Source: Bradyrhizobium sp. CB1015
Lineage (GTDB): Bacteria > Pseudomonadota > Alphaproteobacteria > Rhizobiales > Xanthobacteraceae
Assembly (NCBI RefSeq): GCF_025200925.1
Contig: NZ_CP104174.1
Span: 3,410,001-3,474,000 of the forward strand
Direction of reading: 5' to 3'
Length of the DNA: 64,000 nt
Shown: positions 27,701 through 38,591 of the stretch, piece after piece
Position numbering within the stretch: the first letter of the stretch is position 1
Layout of the letters: every line of letters begins with the position of its first letter
The notes under the pieces: generated by a model
Seen by the model: only the letters and a program-made list of their open reading frames with translations
What the model was told of the DNA's origin: nothing
The model's database searches: none
Made by a program: the position numbers and the translations under genes

Positions 27701-28232
27701 GGACTACCAGACCATCCGGCTGTCGCTGAAGGGCCACCCGATGGAGTTCTTGCGGGAGATGTTGACGCGCGAGCGCATCGTCGCCTGCAAGGAGATCAGC
27801 CATGAAAACGAGCGGCGCCGCGTCCGCTGCGCCGGCGTGGTCCTGGTGCGGCAGCGACCGGGCAGCGCCAGCGGCGTCGTGTTCATGACGCTGGAGGATG
27901 AGACCGGCATCGCCAATGTCGTGGTCTGGCCCAAGATCATGGAGCAGTACCGGAAAGAAGTGATGGGCGCGCGCCTCATCCTGGTCGAAGGCTACATCCA
28001 GAGCAGCCCGGAGAAGGTGACGCACCTGATCGCCCAGCGCATGGTCGACCGCTCGCACGATCTGGTCGGATTGGCCAACGACGCTCTAAGCCGAAAACAT
28101 CCGGTGCCCGCAGGCGCCACCGTGGTCGAGCCGCTCAACGAAGACCCCCGCGCCCTCGCGGACATGCCCGCGCAAAAAATCCGCCACCCCCGCAACGTCC
28201 GCATCCTGCCACCGTCGCGGGATTTTCATTGA
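24756..28232 (+). CDS. dnaE2: DnaE2/ImuC, error-prone DNA polymerase III alpha
   Basis: 1158-residue error-prone C-family polymerase of the SOS mutasome. The N-terminal PHP domain begins YAEIGITTNFSFLRGGSDP. The catalytic palm has GRGSAANSAVCYVLGIT and the acidic motif PDIDVDFEH (D387, D389, D391). The C-terminus has a helix-hairpin-helix (about 890) and an OB domain (about 1010-1100). Residues 843-881 are an inserted segment encoded by a palindromic repeat, between GFHWLDEDEERLKRSQ and VSDWADRIVAARNRRPF, a region outside the catalytic core. ATGA coupling with imuB. Inserted residues are basic/polar with no known fold. Confidence 0.93.
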   Translation: MNTLSYAEIGITTNFSFLRGGSDPRAYVHQASKFGIPAIGIADHNTLAGVVRAYQELDNDEVLHKPKLLIGARIVFIDGTPDILVYPRDRAAYGRLCQLLTRGKRGDDITRIEKGECHLTLADLLEFSQGQLLVLTLPHRFEPARALDVLAKLEESRAEGVWLAASLLYRGDDRRRLSQLDDLAAKAKVPLLATNEVLYHDPRRRPLQDVLTCIREKTTIEAIGRKLEANAERFLKTPREMARLFRDFPEAIAQTMRFADAIEFSLDQLKYQYPDEPVPPGKTAQGHLEDLTWAGVDKYFGGKIDDKLRATLNKELALIAELKYAHYFLTVHDIVHYARSQNILCQGRGSAANSAVCYVLGITSVDPTKVDLLFERFISKERLEPPDIDVDFEHSRREEVMQYVYRRYGRHRAAIIATVIHYRPRSAIRDVGKALGLTEDVTAALADTVWGSWGKGLNDMQVRQAGLDPDNPMINLAVELATELIEFPRHLSQHVGGYVLTQDRLDTYVPIGNAAMDDRTFIEWDKDDVDALSMMKVDVLALGMLTCIRKCFDLIDQHKGERLVLASVPQDDPNVYDMLCRGESLGVFQVESRAQMNMLPRLKPRTFYDLVIEVAIVRPGPIQGDMVHPYLRRRNGLEQVSYPSPSPEHGDKDELYKVLHKTLGVPLFQEQAMRIAIEAAHFTSEEANGLRRSMATFRNVGTIGQYEEKLIGNMVARGYDPNFAKSCFDQIKGFGSYGFPESHAASFAQLVYISSWLKHYHPDAFCCGLLNSQPMGFYAPAQIVGDARKNGVEVRDIDVSYSFAQSTLEEGSGKYCAVRLGFRQIDGFHWLDEDEERLKRSQLSFRGAQSANPESITPVGSMDSKVRNCAPELAPRGAPRNDDVERVSDWADRIVAARNRRPFTSLEDFARDTGLPKRALILLADADAFRSLGLDRREALWQVRRLPDDVPLPLFEAATAREQPDEGAKPLPVMPRAEQVVADYQTIRLSLKGHPMEFLREMLTRERIVACKEISHENERRRVRCAGVVLVRQRPGSASGVVFMTLEDETGIANVVVWPKIMEQYRKEVMGARLILVEGYIQSSPEKVTHLIAQRMVDRSHDLVGLANDALSRKHPVPAGATVVEPLNEDPRALADMPAQKIRHPRNVRILPPSRDFH
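27284..27399. repeat. Palindromic repeat inserted in frame within dnaE2 (family C)
   Basis: Perfect 17-bp terminal arms (27284-27300, starting GTCATTCCGGGGC, and 27383-27399) bound 116 bp. Inside are the nested pair GGAATCCATA/TATGGATTC and an 18-bp perfect palindrome, GGTGCGCAATTGCGCACC. It is of the same general intergenic class as the other palindromes but lies wholly inside a coding gene and leaves the dnaE2 frame open, adding about 39 residues. Confidence 0.9.
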
Positions 28233-28284
28233 GGCTGCGCTCGCAATGACGGTTGTTGCAATGACGGCGCGCCACACTCTCAGT

Positions 28285-28370
28285 CGTCATGCCCGGGCTT
28301 GACCCGGGCATCCACGTCTTTCAGCGTTTGCTGTACCGCGTGGATGGCCGGGACAAGCCCGGCCATGACG
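28285..28370. repeat. Dispersed palindrome, family B
   Basis: Arms of 32 bp (28285-28316 and 28339-28370), with a few mismatches; starts CGTCATGCCCGGGCTTG. It shares its core with 17759-17828. It lies between the convergent dnaE2 and SDR genes. A family-A half copy (TGCGCTCGCAATGAC) lies just upstream at 28237-28251. Confidence 0.85.
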
Positions 28371-28392
28371 ACGGAGGGAGGCTGAACGGTCG

Positions 28393-29163
28393 TTAGAAAT
28401 TCACCCGGTTCGAGATTGCACCATCCACCACCAGATTCGAGCCCGTGGTGAACCCCGACACCGGGCTTGCCAGAAACACCGCCGCGTTCGCGATGTCCTG
28501 CGGCGTCGCCATGCGGCCGGTCGGATTGCGCTTCATCGCGTCCTGGTACCGCTCCGGCATGTTCTTCTCGATCATCTCCCAGACGCCGCCCTTGAAATAG
28601 ACGGTGCCGGGCGAGACCACGTTGACCCGGATCTTCTTCTTCGCATATTGCCGCGCCAGTCCCTTGGCCATGTGGATCAGCGCGGCCTTGATCGGGCCGT
28701 AGGAGCTGGCGGTGTCCGCCTGCGCCGCGGCGATCGACGAGACGATCACGAAGGCGGCATCGCCGCCTTCGGCGCCGCTTGTCTCGAGGAACGGCCGGGC
28801 GGCATCGAAGGCGTGCACGGCCCCGAGCACGTCGAGCCGGAAATTCTGCTCCCAGGATGCGGGATCGTGCCCTTGCGCCATTGCGCCGGCATTGGAGAAC
28901 AGCAGGTCGATGCCGCCGAGCTCTTTCGCTGCAGCCTCGATCCAGCTTTTCAGCGCCGCGCCGTCGGTGACATCGACCGGGCTGCCGGTGGCGCGGATGC
29001 CGCTCGCCTTCAACTCGGCGACGGTTGCCGCAACCTGATCGGCGTTTCGTGCGCACACCGCGACATTGGCACCTTCGCCGGCCAGCGTCGCCGCAATCGC
29101 CCGCCCGATGCCGCGCGTGCCGCCGAGCACGACGGCGTTCTTGCCTTTGAGGCCGAGATCCAT
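28393..29163 (-). CDS. Short-chain dehydrogenase/reductase
   Basis: 256-residue classical SDR oxidoreductase. Cofactor motif GGTRGIGRAIA (about 14-24), followed by an Arg after beta-2 (VCARNADQ), which favours NADP(H). NAG motif LLFSNAGAMAQG (about 90), and the catalytic triad Ser (VSSIAAAQ, about 142), Tyr and Lys (SYGPIKAAL, about 155-159). C-terminal GFTTGSNLVVDGA is the SDR dimerisation motif. ATG 29163 has AAGGAG at ideal spacing; a longer frame adds 24 residues without similarity. Substrate unknown; genes on either side give no pathway clue. Confidence 0.88.
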   Translation of the reverse strand: MDLGLKGKNAVVLGGTRGIGRAIAATLAGEGANVAVCARNADQVAATVAELKASGIRATGSPVDVTDGAALKSWIEAAAKELGGIDLLFSNAGAMAQGHDPASWEQNFRLDVLGAVHAFDAARPFLETSGAEGGDAAFVIVSSIAAAQADTASSYGPIKAALIHMAKGLARQYAKKKIRVNVVSPGTVYFKGGVWEMIEKNMPERYQDAMKRNPTGRMATPQDIANAAVFLASPVSGFTTGSNLVVDGAISNRVNF

Positions 29164-29647
29164 TGTTGGCTCCTTTTTGTTGGTGTTGCGAGTGTAGCCG
29201 TTTCGGCTGGGATGCTGAACTCTCCAATTCGTCATTGCGAGCGCAGCGAAGCAATCCAGAAATGCATCCGGGGAAAGATTCTGGATTGCTTGTGCGCCAG
29301 GAGAAGCTGGCGCGATCCAGCCGGTGGAAGACCGGTCCGGGTAGGCCGTAGCGGGCGCCCGGTAGCGAGTGTTGCGTGGTCGCCGGTGACGGCGGCTGCG
29401 AAGCGTACACAGCGATCCTGTGGGGTGGGCTATTGAGCCGCGAAAGACAGAAACTCGCAGAGGCCGAGACGGTAAGCAACGTCGAAGGCAACATGTGCGG
29501 TCCCGCTATGCGAGGGACTGACGCTCTGCCGTGGTCGAAGACCCCATCACGCAGGAAGGGATCGTGTCGGAACCTGGGAGGTCCCGCATCTGGCCGATGG
29601 CAACAAGCCTCCAAGGTCCGCATCGGGAAGGCGAGGAGCCGAAGCCG

Positions 29648-31183
29648 ATGATGAACAGGTGCGGGAAGTCGGATGCGGCCGTAGTAGCTGGGAAGCCGGC
29701 GAACGAAGCGGAGCGATCCGCGGAGGAGCAGGTGGAGCAAAGGGCCGTGACCGAGGGGAATGCGGACCAGCAAAGCACGTCCCGGACGCCGAGCCGGACA
29801 AGCGTGACACCTGCGCTGGAACGCATACGGCGAACGGCAAGGGAAAGGAAGAAGGAGAGGTTCACCGCGCTGCTCCACCACATCAATCCCGACCTGCTCG
29901 CGGCGGAGTTCTTCGCGCTGAAGAAGCATGCCGCGGCGGGCGCGGACGGGGTGACGTGGCGGGACTATGAGCAAAACCTCAAGGCCAATCTCGAGGACCT
30001 GCATGCTCGTATCCACCGGGGCGCGTATCGACCACAGCCGTCGCGGCGGGTCTATATCCCGAAGCCGGACGGACGGCAGCGACCCCTGGCGATTGCGGCC
30101 CTTGAGGACAAGATCGTCCAGCGGGCAACGGCCGCTGTGCTCAACGCGATCTATGAGGAAGACTTCCTCGGGTTCTCGTACGGGTTCCGGCCCGGGCGCA
30201 GCACGCACGATGCGATGAATGCGCTCATGGTCGGAATCGAGCGCAGAAAGGTGAACTTCATTGTCGACGCCGACATCCGGGCGTTCTTCGACACGGTGGA
30301 CCAGGAATGGCTGATCCGCTTCGTAGAGCATCGGATCGGCGACCAGCGCATCATCCGCCTGATCCGCAAATGGCTCAAGGCGGGTGTCCTCGAAGAAGGG
30401 ACGGTCAGGGTCAGCGAGCAGGGGACAGCGCAAGGGGCGGTGATCTCGCCGCTGCTTGCCAACATCTACCTGCACTATGCCCTTGATCTGTGGGCCGAAC
30501 GCTTCCGACGGCGCGAGGCCACGGGTGACATGATCATCGTGCGATACGCCGACGACTTCATTGTCGGCTTTGAGCATGAGGATGAGGCCCGGCACTTCCT
30601 CGAAGAACTGCGCATACGGCTTAAGGAGTTCGCGCTGTCACTGCATCCCGAGAAGACCCGGCTGATCGAGTTCGGACGCCATGCGGAGGACAACCGCCGG
30701 CGTCGCGGGCTCGGCAAGCCGGAGACCTTCAGCTTCCTCGGCTTCACCTTCATCTGCGGCCGATCCAGGCAAGGCAAGTTCCAGATCAGGCGCAAGTCTC
30801 GCAAGGATCGCATGCGGGCGAAGCTGCAAGCCGTGAAGCAGGGGCTGCAACGGCGCATGCACCAGTCGGTGCTCGAACAGGGCAAATGGCTGCGGCAGGT
30901 CGTCACCGGGTACTTCAATTACCATGCGGTGCCGACCAACAGCCGAGCGCTTGCCGCCTTCCGCTACTTCGTCATCGAACACTGGAGGCGAATGCTTCGG
31001 CGCCGCAGCCAGACCGACGGCACGACGTGGCAGCGGGTTGCGCGGCTTGCCTCCGACTTGCTCCCCAAGCCACAAATCCTCCATCCTTGGCCCCGAACAC
31101 GCTTCGCCGTCACTCACCCGAGGTGGGAGCCGTATGCGGGAAAGCCGCACGTACGGATCTGTGCGGGGGGCGCTCAGCAATGA
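29648..31183 (+). CDS. ltrA: Group II intron reverse transcriptase/maturase
   Basis: 511-residue LtrA-type protein that helps intron RNA splicing and reverse-transcribes the intron at its DNA target. RT motifs are intact: GVTWRDYEQNL (RT-0/1), RPLAIAALEDKIVQRA (RT-2), GFSYGFRPGRSTHDA (RT-2a/3), QGTAQGAVISPLLANIYLH (RT-4) and the catalytic YADD at residues 300-303. A maturase (X) domain follows (about 385-470). No HNH endonuclease is visible. ATG 29648 has GAGGAG at 9-nt spacing; earlier starts lie in intron structure. The last codons read through domain V, with the stop in domain VI. Confidence 0.93.
   Translation: MMNRCGKSDAAVVAGKPANEAERSAEEQVEQRAVTEGNADQQSTSRTPSRTSVTPALERIRRTARERKKERFTALLHHINPDLLAAEFFALKKHAAAGADGVTWRDYEQNLKANLEDLHARIHRGAYRPQPSRRVYIPKPDGRQRPLAIAALEDKIVQRATAAVLNAIYEEDFLGFSYGFRPGRSTHDAMNALMVGIERRKVNFIVDADIRAFFDTVDQEWLIRFVEHRIGDQRIIRLIRKWLKAGVLEEGTVRVSEQGTAQGAVISPLLANIYLHYALDLWAERFRRREATGDMIIVRYADDFIVGFEHEDEARHFLEELRIRLKEFALSLHPEKTRLIEFGRHAEDNRRRRGLGKPETFSFLGFTFICGRSRQGKFQIRRKSRKDRMRAKLQAVKQGLQRRMHQSVLEQGKWLRQVVTGYFNYHAVPTNSRALAAFRYFVIEHWRRMLRRRSQTDGTTWQRVARLASDLLPKPQILHPWPRTRFAVTHPRWEPYAGKPHVRICAGGAQQ
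31127..31160 (+). ncRNA. Group II intron domain V
   Basis: Hairpin of GAGCCGTATGCGGG, AAAG, CCGCACGTACGG. This matches the conserved domain V, with its catalytic AGC-type base, bulge and GNRA-like loop. Domain VI (31161-31199) follows, with a potential branch-point A near 31180. The maturase frame runs through it. Confidence 0.8.
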
Positions 31184-31235
31184 GCGTCCCTACCGCGACC
31201 GTCGCAAGGGCTTCTCGCAATGACGCGGAGAGACC

Positions 31236-31523
31236 TCACTCCGGCGCCGCCCCGACCGGCGGGCCACCGGGCGGGCGGTGCAGGAAGGTCAGCGAGGCAT
31301 AGGCGCCGGCCCAGGAGCCGATCGCGGCGAAGGCGACATAGAAGGCGTTCTCGGTGTAGCTGATCACGGCGTAGGAGGAGAGCAGGTACCAGACCGCGCT
31401 CCAGTTCGCCGCGGGGATGCGCTTGCGCGCGATCACGGCCGAGGTGAACATGACATAGACGGCGTCGGTGGCCGCCGTCGCGATGAACACGGCACCTGCG
31501 ATGAGGGGATCGATGGCGGCCAT
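31236..31523 (-). CDS. Small membrane protein, unknown function
   Basis: 95-residue protein with three predicted membrane helices: about 5-26 (LIAGAVFIATAATDAVYVMF), 40-55 and 58-80, then a short proline-rich tail (LHRPPGGPPVGAAPE). A single AAGGGA-type site precedes ATG 31523. No family recognised; small polytopic proteins of this sort are common in rhizobia. It lies between the intron and a divergent CoA-transferase gene, and no operon is apparent. Confidence 0.65.
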   Translation of the reverse strand: MAAIDPLIAGAVFIATAATDAVYVMFTSAVIARKRIPAANWSAVWYLLSSYAVISYTENAFYVAFAAIGSWAGAYASLTFLHRPPGGPPVGAAPE

Positions 31524-31562
31524 TGCATTCCCTTATGTGCTGATGGATGGTCGTAAAAATAC

Positions 31563-31608
31563 AGCATGATCCGGAAAAGTGTGCAGCGGTTTTCCGAAAG
31601 ATCATGCT
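31563..31608. repeat. Palindromic repeat AGCATGAT...ATCATGCT
   Basis: AGCATGATCCGGAAAA (31563-31578) is matched by TTTTCCGAAAGATCATGCT (31590-31608) around GTGTGCAGCGG, one bulge. This palindrome class is widespread in rhizobia. It lies upstream of the CoA-transferase gene, within its presumed promoter region. A partial copy (AGAGCATGATGCGATTAG) is near 59153. Confidence 0.7.
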
Positions 31609-31632
31609 CAACTGCAAGGAAGAGAAGCGGTC

Positions 31633-33033
31633 ATGCAAAGCCCCGCCGATATTCTCAAGGACATCTGGACCTCCGCCCGTGGCGATCCGATTGCGCTCGG
31701 CCGCGTGCGGCTGACCGGCGAGGAGCCGCAAATCCCGTCCTCGTTTCGCGTTGCCGTCGCCGGCCAGACCACGATCGCGGCGGCCGGCCTTGCCGCCGCC
31801 GAGATATGGAAGCTGCGCAGCGGCGAGGCGCAGGATGTCTCCGTCGACATGCGCCATGCCGTCGCCGAATGCCGTTCCGAGCGTTATCTGCGCCGCGACG
31901 ACAAGCCGCCGCCACCGGCCTGGGACGCCATCGCCGGCGTCTACAGAACCGGCGATGGCCGCTTCGTTCGCTGCCACACCAATTTTCCGCATCACCGCGA
32001 CGCCGTCTGCAAGGTGCTCAGCTGCGAGCCCGAGCGCGAGAAAGTGCAGGCCGCGCTGATGCAATGGAAGGGCGAGGACTTCGAAACCGCGGTCTATGCC
32101 GCGGGCAGCGTCGTCGCCTTGATGCGCTCCTACGACGAATGGTCCGCGCACCCGCAGGCGCGCGCGCTCGCGCAATTGCCGCTGCTCTCGATCGAGAAGA
32201 TCGGCGAGGCACCGCCGAAGCCGTGGCCAAAAGGCGATCGTCCGCTCTCAGGTCTTTGCGTGCTCGATCTCTCCCGCGTCATCGCCGGCCCGGTCGCCGG
32301 CCGCACGCTCGCTGCGCACGGTGCGGACGTGCTGCTGGTGTCAGGACCGGAGCTGCCCGCGATCGACTGGCTCACCATCGATACCGGCCGCGGCAAGCTC
32401 ACCACCTTCATCGAACTGAAGAGCGAGGCCGGCAGGGCGCAGCTGCGCGGGCTGTTGAAGGACGCCGACATCTTCTCGCAAGGCTATCGTCCGCGTGCGC
32501 TCGCCGCGCTCGGCTTTGCGCCGGAGGACGCGGCGCAGATCAATCCCGGCATCGTCTATGTCACCCTGTCGGCCTATGGCCACGCCGGCCCCTGGGCCGA
32601 GCGGCGCGGCTTCGACTCCCTGGTGCAGACCACGACGGGCTTCAACCATGCCGAAGGCCAGGCCGCCGGCATCGATGGTCCCAAGGAATTGCCGGCACAG
32701 ATGCTCGACCACGCCACCGGCTATCTGATGGCGTTCGGGGCGATGATGGCCAAGGCACGCCAAGCGTACGAAGGCGGCAGCTGGCACGTGCGCGTGTCGC
32801 TGGCACAGACCGGCCGTTGGCTGTGGAATCTCGGCCGGCTCGAGGGCGGATTGAATACCCCGGACCTTACGGGAGCGGCCGTACATGCTGCGTTCATAGA
32901 AACCATGCAATCTGGCTTCGGCACGTTGAAGGCGGTGCAGCATTCGGCTCGGCTGTCGAAGACGCCGGCGCAATGGAGCCGTCCGGCGATGCCGCTCGGC
33001 AGTCATCCGGCACAGTGGCCGGCCCGAAGCTGA
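31633..33033 (+). CDS. CoA-transferase family III protein
   Basis: 466-residue protein of the CaiB/BaiF CoA-transferase family III. The C-terminal half is the recognisable part: GLCVLDLSRVIAGPVAGRTLAAHGADVLLV (about 207), IDTGRGKLTTFIELKS (about 245), FSQGYRPRALAALGF (about 280) and GIVYVTLSAYGHAGPWAERRGFDSLVQTTTGF (about 300), with the expected Asp in the GFD position. The N-terminal ~200 residues also look like a family III half, so the polypeptide may be a fused pair. ATG 31633 follows AAGGAAGAG. The acyl-CoA substrate is unknown; no partner genes adjacent. Confidence 0.8.
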   Translation: MQSPADILKDIWTSARGDPIALGRVRLTGEEPQIPSSFRVAVAGQTTIAAAGLAAAEIWKLRSGEAQDVSVDMRHAVAECRSERYLRRDDKPPPPAWDAIAGVYRTGDGRFVRCHTNFPHHRDAVCKVLSCEPEREKVQAALMQWKGEDFETAVYAAGSVVALMRSYDEWSAHPQARALAQLPLLSIEKIGEAPPKPWPKGDRPLSGLCVLDLSRVIAGPVAGRTLAAHGADVLLVSGPELPAIDWLTIDTGRGKLTTFIELKSEAGRAQLRGLLKDADIFSQGYRPRALAALGFAPEDAAQINPGIVYVTLSAYGHAGPWAERRGFDSLVQTTTGFNHAEGQAAGIDGPKELPAQMLDHATGYLMAFGAMMAKARQAYEGGSWHVRVSLAQTGRWLWNLGRLEGGLNTPDLTGAAVHAAFIETMQSGFGTLKAVQHSARLSKTPAQWSRPAMPLGSHPAQWPARS

Positions 33034-33178
33034 CGTGAAGCTGACATGTCGCAAATTTTTAACGCAAACGGAAAGGGCTGAGGCGTTTTTTAGGTTGTTT
33101 GAACTCCCAATTCGGCACTATTAGCGCGACCGATGAGGCAGTCATTTGCCGAGATCGTCGCAGACACGACCGGGCCCC

Positions 33179-34429
33179 ATGGCAATTGAGAATACCAAGC
33201 GATTGCACGTGATTGCAAAACAACGGGTGATCGTATCCGTAGTTTTACTAGCTCTCGCCGGCGCCGGTGTCGGAGCGTACGGCTTGCTCTCTTCGGGCCC
33301 GAAGGCAAAGAAGCACTCCGAGATCTCCAGCCAGTCGCGCAGGAATGCGCAGACCTTCACGCCCACGCCATCCGAATGGGCGACGCTGACGATCGAGCCG
33401 GTCGCCGCCAGGAGCTTCCGGGCCGAGTATGTCACCGAGGGCAAGGTCGCGGTTGACGAAGACCGCTCGACGCCGGTGTTCTCGCCCTATGCAGGCCGTG
33501 TCACCAAGCTGCTCGCAAAGCCGGGCGAGACGCTGAAGCAAGGTCAACCGCTGTTTACGATCGAGGCCGCCGACACCGTGCAGGCCCAGAACGATTTCAT
33601 CGCGGCGATGACCTCGCAGAACAAGGCGAAGTCGGCGCTCGAGCTTTCCGACATCCAGTTCAAGCGCGCCAAGGACCTCTACGAGGGCCATGCCATTCCG
33701 CTCAAGGATTACCAGCAGGCGGAAGCGGCCCAGGTGCAGGCGCGCAACGACATGCGCTCTTCGGTGACGGCGCTGGAAGCCGCGCGCAACAAGCTGCGCA
33801 TCCTCGGCTTCACCGACGAGGCCATCAAGACGTTTCAGGAAAAGGGCGTCATCGATCGGGAGATCACGATCTACTCGCCGATCTCCGGCACCGTCGTGCA
33901 GCGCAAGATCGGCCCCGGCCAATACGTCAATTCCGGCGCAAGCGATCCGGTCTTCGTGGTCGGCGACCTCTCCACGGTCTGGCTCACCGCCTTCGTGCGC
34001 GAGAGCGATGCGGCCGCGGTGTGCATCGGGCAGGACATCACCGTCAACGTGATGGCGCTGCCAGGCCGTCCGTTCAGCGCCAAGATCAACTACGTTGCCG
34101 CCGCGATCGACCCCGCCACCCGCCGCCTGCTGGTCCGCGCCACCATCGACAACAAGGACGGCCTGCTCAAGCCGGAAATGTTCGCGAACGTCACGATCTA
34201 TTCGGCCGGCGACCGCGCCGCGCCGGCGGTGCCGAAGCAGGCGCTGATCTACGAGGCCGACAAGGTCCGCCTCTGGGTCGCGCGTGAGGACAAGTCGGTC
34301 GAGCTGCGCCAGATCAAGATCGGTCTCATCAACGGCAACCTCGTCGAGGTCACCAGCAATCTGAAACCCGGCGAGCAGATCGTCACCAAAGGCAGTCTGT
34401 TCATCGACCGCGCGGCGTCCGGCAGCTGA
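33179..34429 (+). CDS. RND efflux periplasmic adaptor (membrane fusion protein)
   Basis: 416-residue periplasmic adaptor of a heavy-metal-type RND pump (CzcB/CusB class). An N-terminal membrane anchor (about 15-37) is followed by a beta-barrel/lipoyl region (VFSPYAGRVTKLLAKPGETLKQGQPLFTIE, about 95), an alpha-hairpin (about 135-205), the second lipoyl half (YSPISGTVVQRKIGPGQYV, about 230) and a beta-barrel/MP domain to 416. No His- or Met-rich metal-binding extension. The ATG 33179 start gives the anchor directly. The RND pump gene follows 29 bp later. The outer-membrane partner is not in the operon, though a TolC is encoded 2 kb away. Confidence 0.9.
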   Translation: MAIENTKRLHVIAKQRVIVSVVLLALAGAGVGAYGLLSSGPKAKKHSEISSQSRRNAQTFTPTPSEWATLTIEPVAARSFRAEYVTEGKVAVDEDRSTPVFSPYAGRVTKLLAKPGETLKQGQPLFTIEAADTVQAQNDFIAAMTSQNKAKSALELSDIQFKRAKDLYEGHAIPLKDYQQAEAAQVQARNDMRSSVTALEAARNKLRILGFTDEAIKTFQEKGVIDREITIYSPISGTVVQRKIGPGQYVNSGASDPVFVVGDLSTVWLTAFVRESDAAAVCIGQDITVNVMALPGRPFSAKINYVAAAIDPATRRLLVRATIDNKDGLLKPEMFANVTIYSAGDRAAPAVPKQALIYEADKVRLWVAREDKSVELRQIKIGLINGNLVEVTSNLKPGEQIVTKGSLFIDRAASGS

Positions 34430-34458
34430 TCGACGACCCAAGAAAATTGAAGACCTGA

Positions 34459-37575
<3,117 letters not shown>

Positions 37576-37578
37576 TCG

Positions 37579-38541
37579 TCAGAACCCGTAGAGCCGCGCC
37601 GGATTGTCGACCAGGATCTTCTTGCGCACCTCGGCATCCGGCGCCCACACCGGAAGCTGATTGAGCAGGCGGCCGTCGTCGATCTGATAGAGCGGCGCGA
37701 TGTCGGTGGGCTTGCGGCCCTCGACGCGGCTCGAATCCGGATGCGGCCAGTCGGTGCCCCAGACGATGCGGTCCGCATTGGCCGCGATCAGCGCGCGGGC
37801 ATAGGGCACCATGTCCTGATAGTCGGGCGCGAGCTTCGACGAGCGATAGGCGCCCGAGATCTTCACATAGGCCTTGCCGGACTTCACCAGCGCGACGAGG
37901 TCGGAGAAGCCCGGCTGCTCCAGCCCGAGCGAAGCCTCGAGGCCACCGAAATGGTCGAACACGACCGGTACCGGCGCCGTCTCGACGAGGTCCTTGATCG
38001 CCGAGATCATGGCCAGCGTGGTGTAGAGCTGCACGTGCCAGCCGCGCGCCTTCATGCGCTCGACGGCGGCGGTGAAGCGCGGCCGGCCGACATTGGGGTC
38101 GTTGACGCCGCCGGTCGCCAGATTGAGGCGGATGCCGCGGAAGCCGTCCTGATGCATCGTATCGAGCGCGCTCTCCGGCGTCTCGTCGTCGATCACGGCG
38201 ACGCCGCGCGCGGTCGCGCCGCGCACCTTCATGCCGAACAGCGTCGAGGAATTGTCGGTGCCGTAGACGCTCGGTGTCACGATCACCACGCGCTCGATAT
38301 GCAGCGCCTTGTGCAGCGCGGCCATTTCTTCCGGCGAAGCCGGCTCCGGCGTATAGACGCGTCCCGCGAAGAACGGAAACTTTTCGACATCGCCGTGAAT
38401 GTGGGTGTGGCAGTCGCAGGCATGCGCCGGCACATCGAAATTGATCGGCGTCGCAGGCTGCGCCGCGCGGGCATGGGCTTTGCTGGTCATGGTTACTCCG
38501 GCCGCAAGGGAGGCAAGCAGGACGCCGCGTCGGCTGAGCAT
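37579..38541 (-). CDS. Exported amidohydrolase-2 family protein
   Basis: 320-residue TIM-barrel amidohydrolase of the amidohydrolase_2 family, which includes 2-pyrone-4,6-dicarboxylate lactonase. A signal peptide of the RRG type (MLSRRGVLLASLAAGVTM, about 1-25) suggests Tat export. Metal-type motifs: CDCHTHIHG (about 43), VVFDHFGG (about 193) and WGTDWPHPDS (about 263). GIRLNLATGGVNDP is conserved in this family. It ends 3 bp from the convergent RND pump gene. Substrate unknown. Confidence 0.8.
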   Translation of the reverse strand: MLSRRGVLLASLAAGVTMTSKAHARAAQPATPINFDVPAHACDCHTHIHGDVEKFPFFAGRVYTPEPASPEEMAALHKALHIERVVIVTPSVYGTDNSSTLFGMKVRGATARGVAVIDDETPESALDTMHQDGFRGIRLNLATGGVNDPNVGRPRFTAAVERMKARGWHVQLYTTLAMISAIKDLVETAPVPVVFDHFGGLEASLGLEQPGFSDLVALVKSGKAYVKISGAYRSSKLAPDYQDMVPYARALIAANADRIVWGTDWPHPDSSRVEGRKPTDIAPLYQIDDGRLLNQLPVWAPDAEVRKKILVDNPARLYGF

Positions 38542-38591
38542 GGTTTCTCTCCCGATTATTTTTTGTAGGCGGGTGGGGCGAGAATATCACA

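Larger units (their letters stand above)
29292..31199 (+). mobile_element. Group II intron with reverse transcriptase/maturase
   Basis: 1908-bp intron. The 5' end is GTGCG (group II consensus GUGYG) at 29292. Structured domains I-III occupy the first 350 bp, domain IV holds the RT gene, and domains V and VI are near the 3' end, which terminates in AC (consensus AY) at 31199. The ends are further fixed by restoration of the host palindrome when the intron is removed. The subclass was not assigned. Intact ends, ORF and domain V suggest it could still be active. Confidence 0.93.
29233..31222. repeat. Family-A palindrome split by the group II intron
   Basis: Left arm 29233-29260 (CATTGCGAGCGCAGCG...) and the start of the right arm 29280-29291 (TCTGGATTGCTT) match the perfect copy at 4185-4256. 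The rest of the right arm resumes at 31200 (CGTCGCAAGGGC..., ending CGCAATG). Removing 29292-31199 restores a full palindrome. Confidence 0.85.

Noticed and set aside
28280..30595. 771-residue minus-strand open frame
   Set aside because: Runs antisense across the SDR gene, two palindromes and the group II intron; it is only a GC-rich shadow frame.
31566..33038. 490-residue plus-strand ORF in another frame
   Set aside because: Arg-rich shadow of the CoA-transferase gene in the +1 frame.
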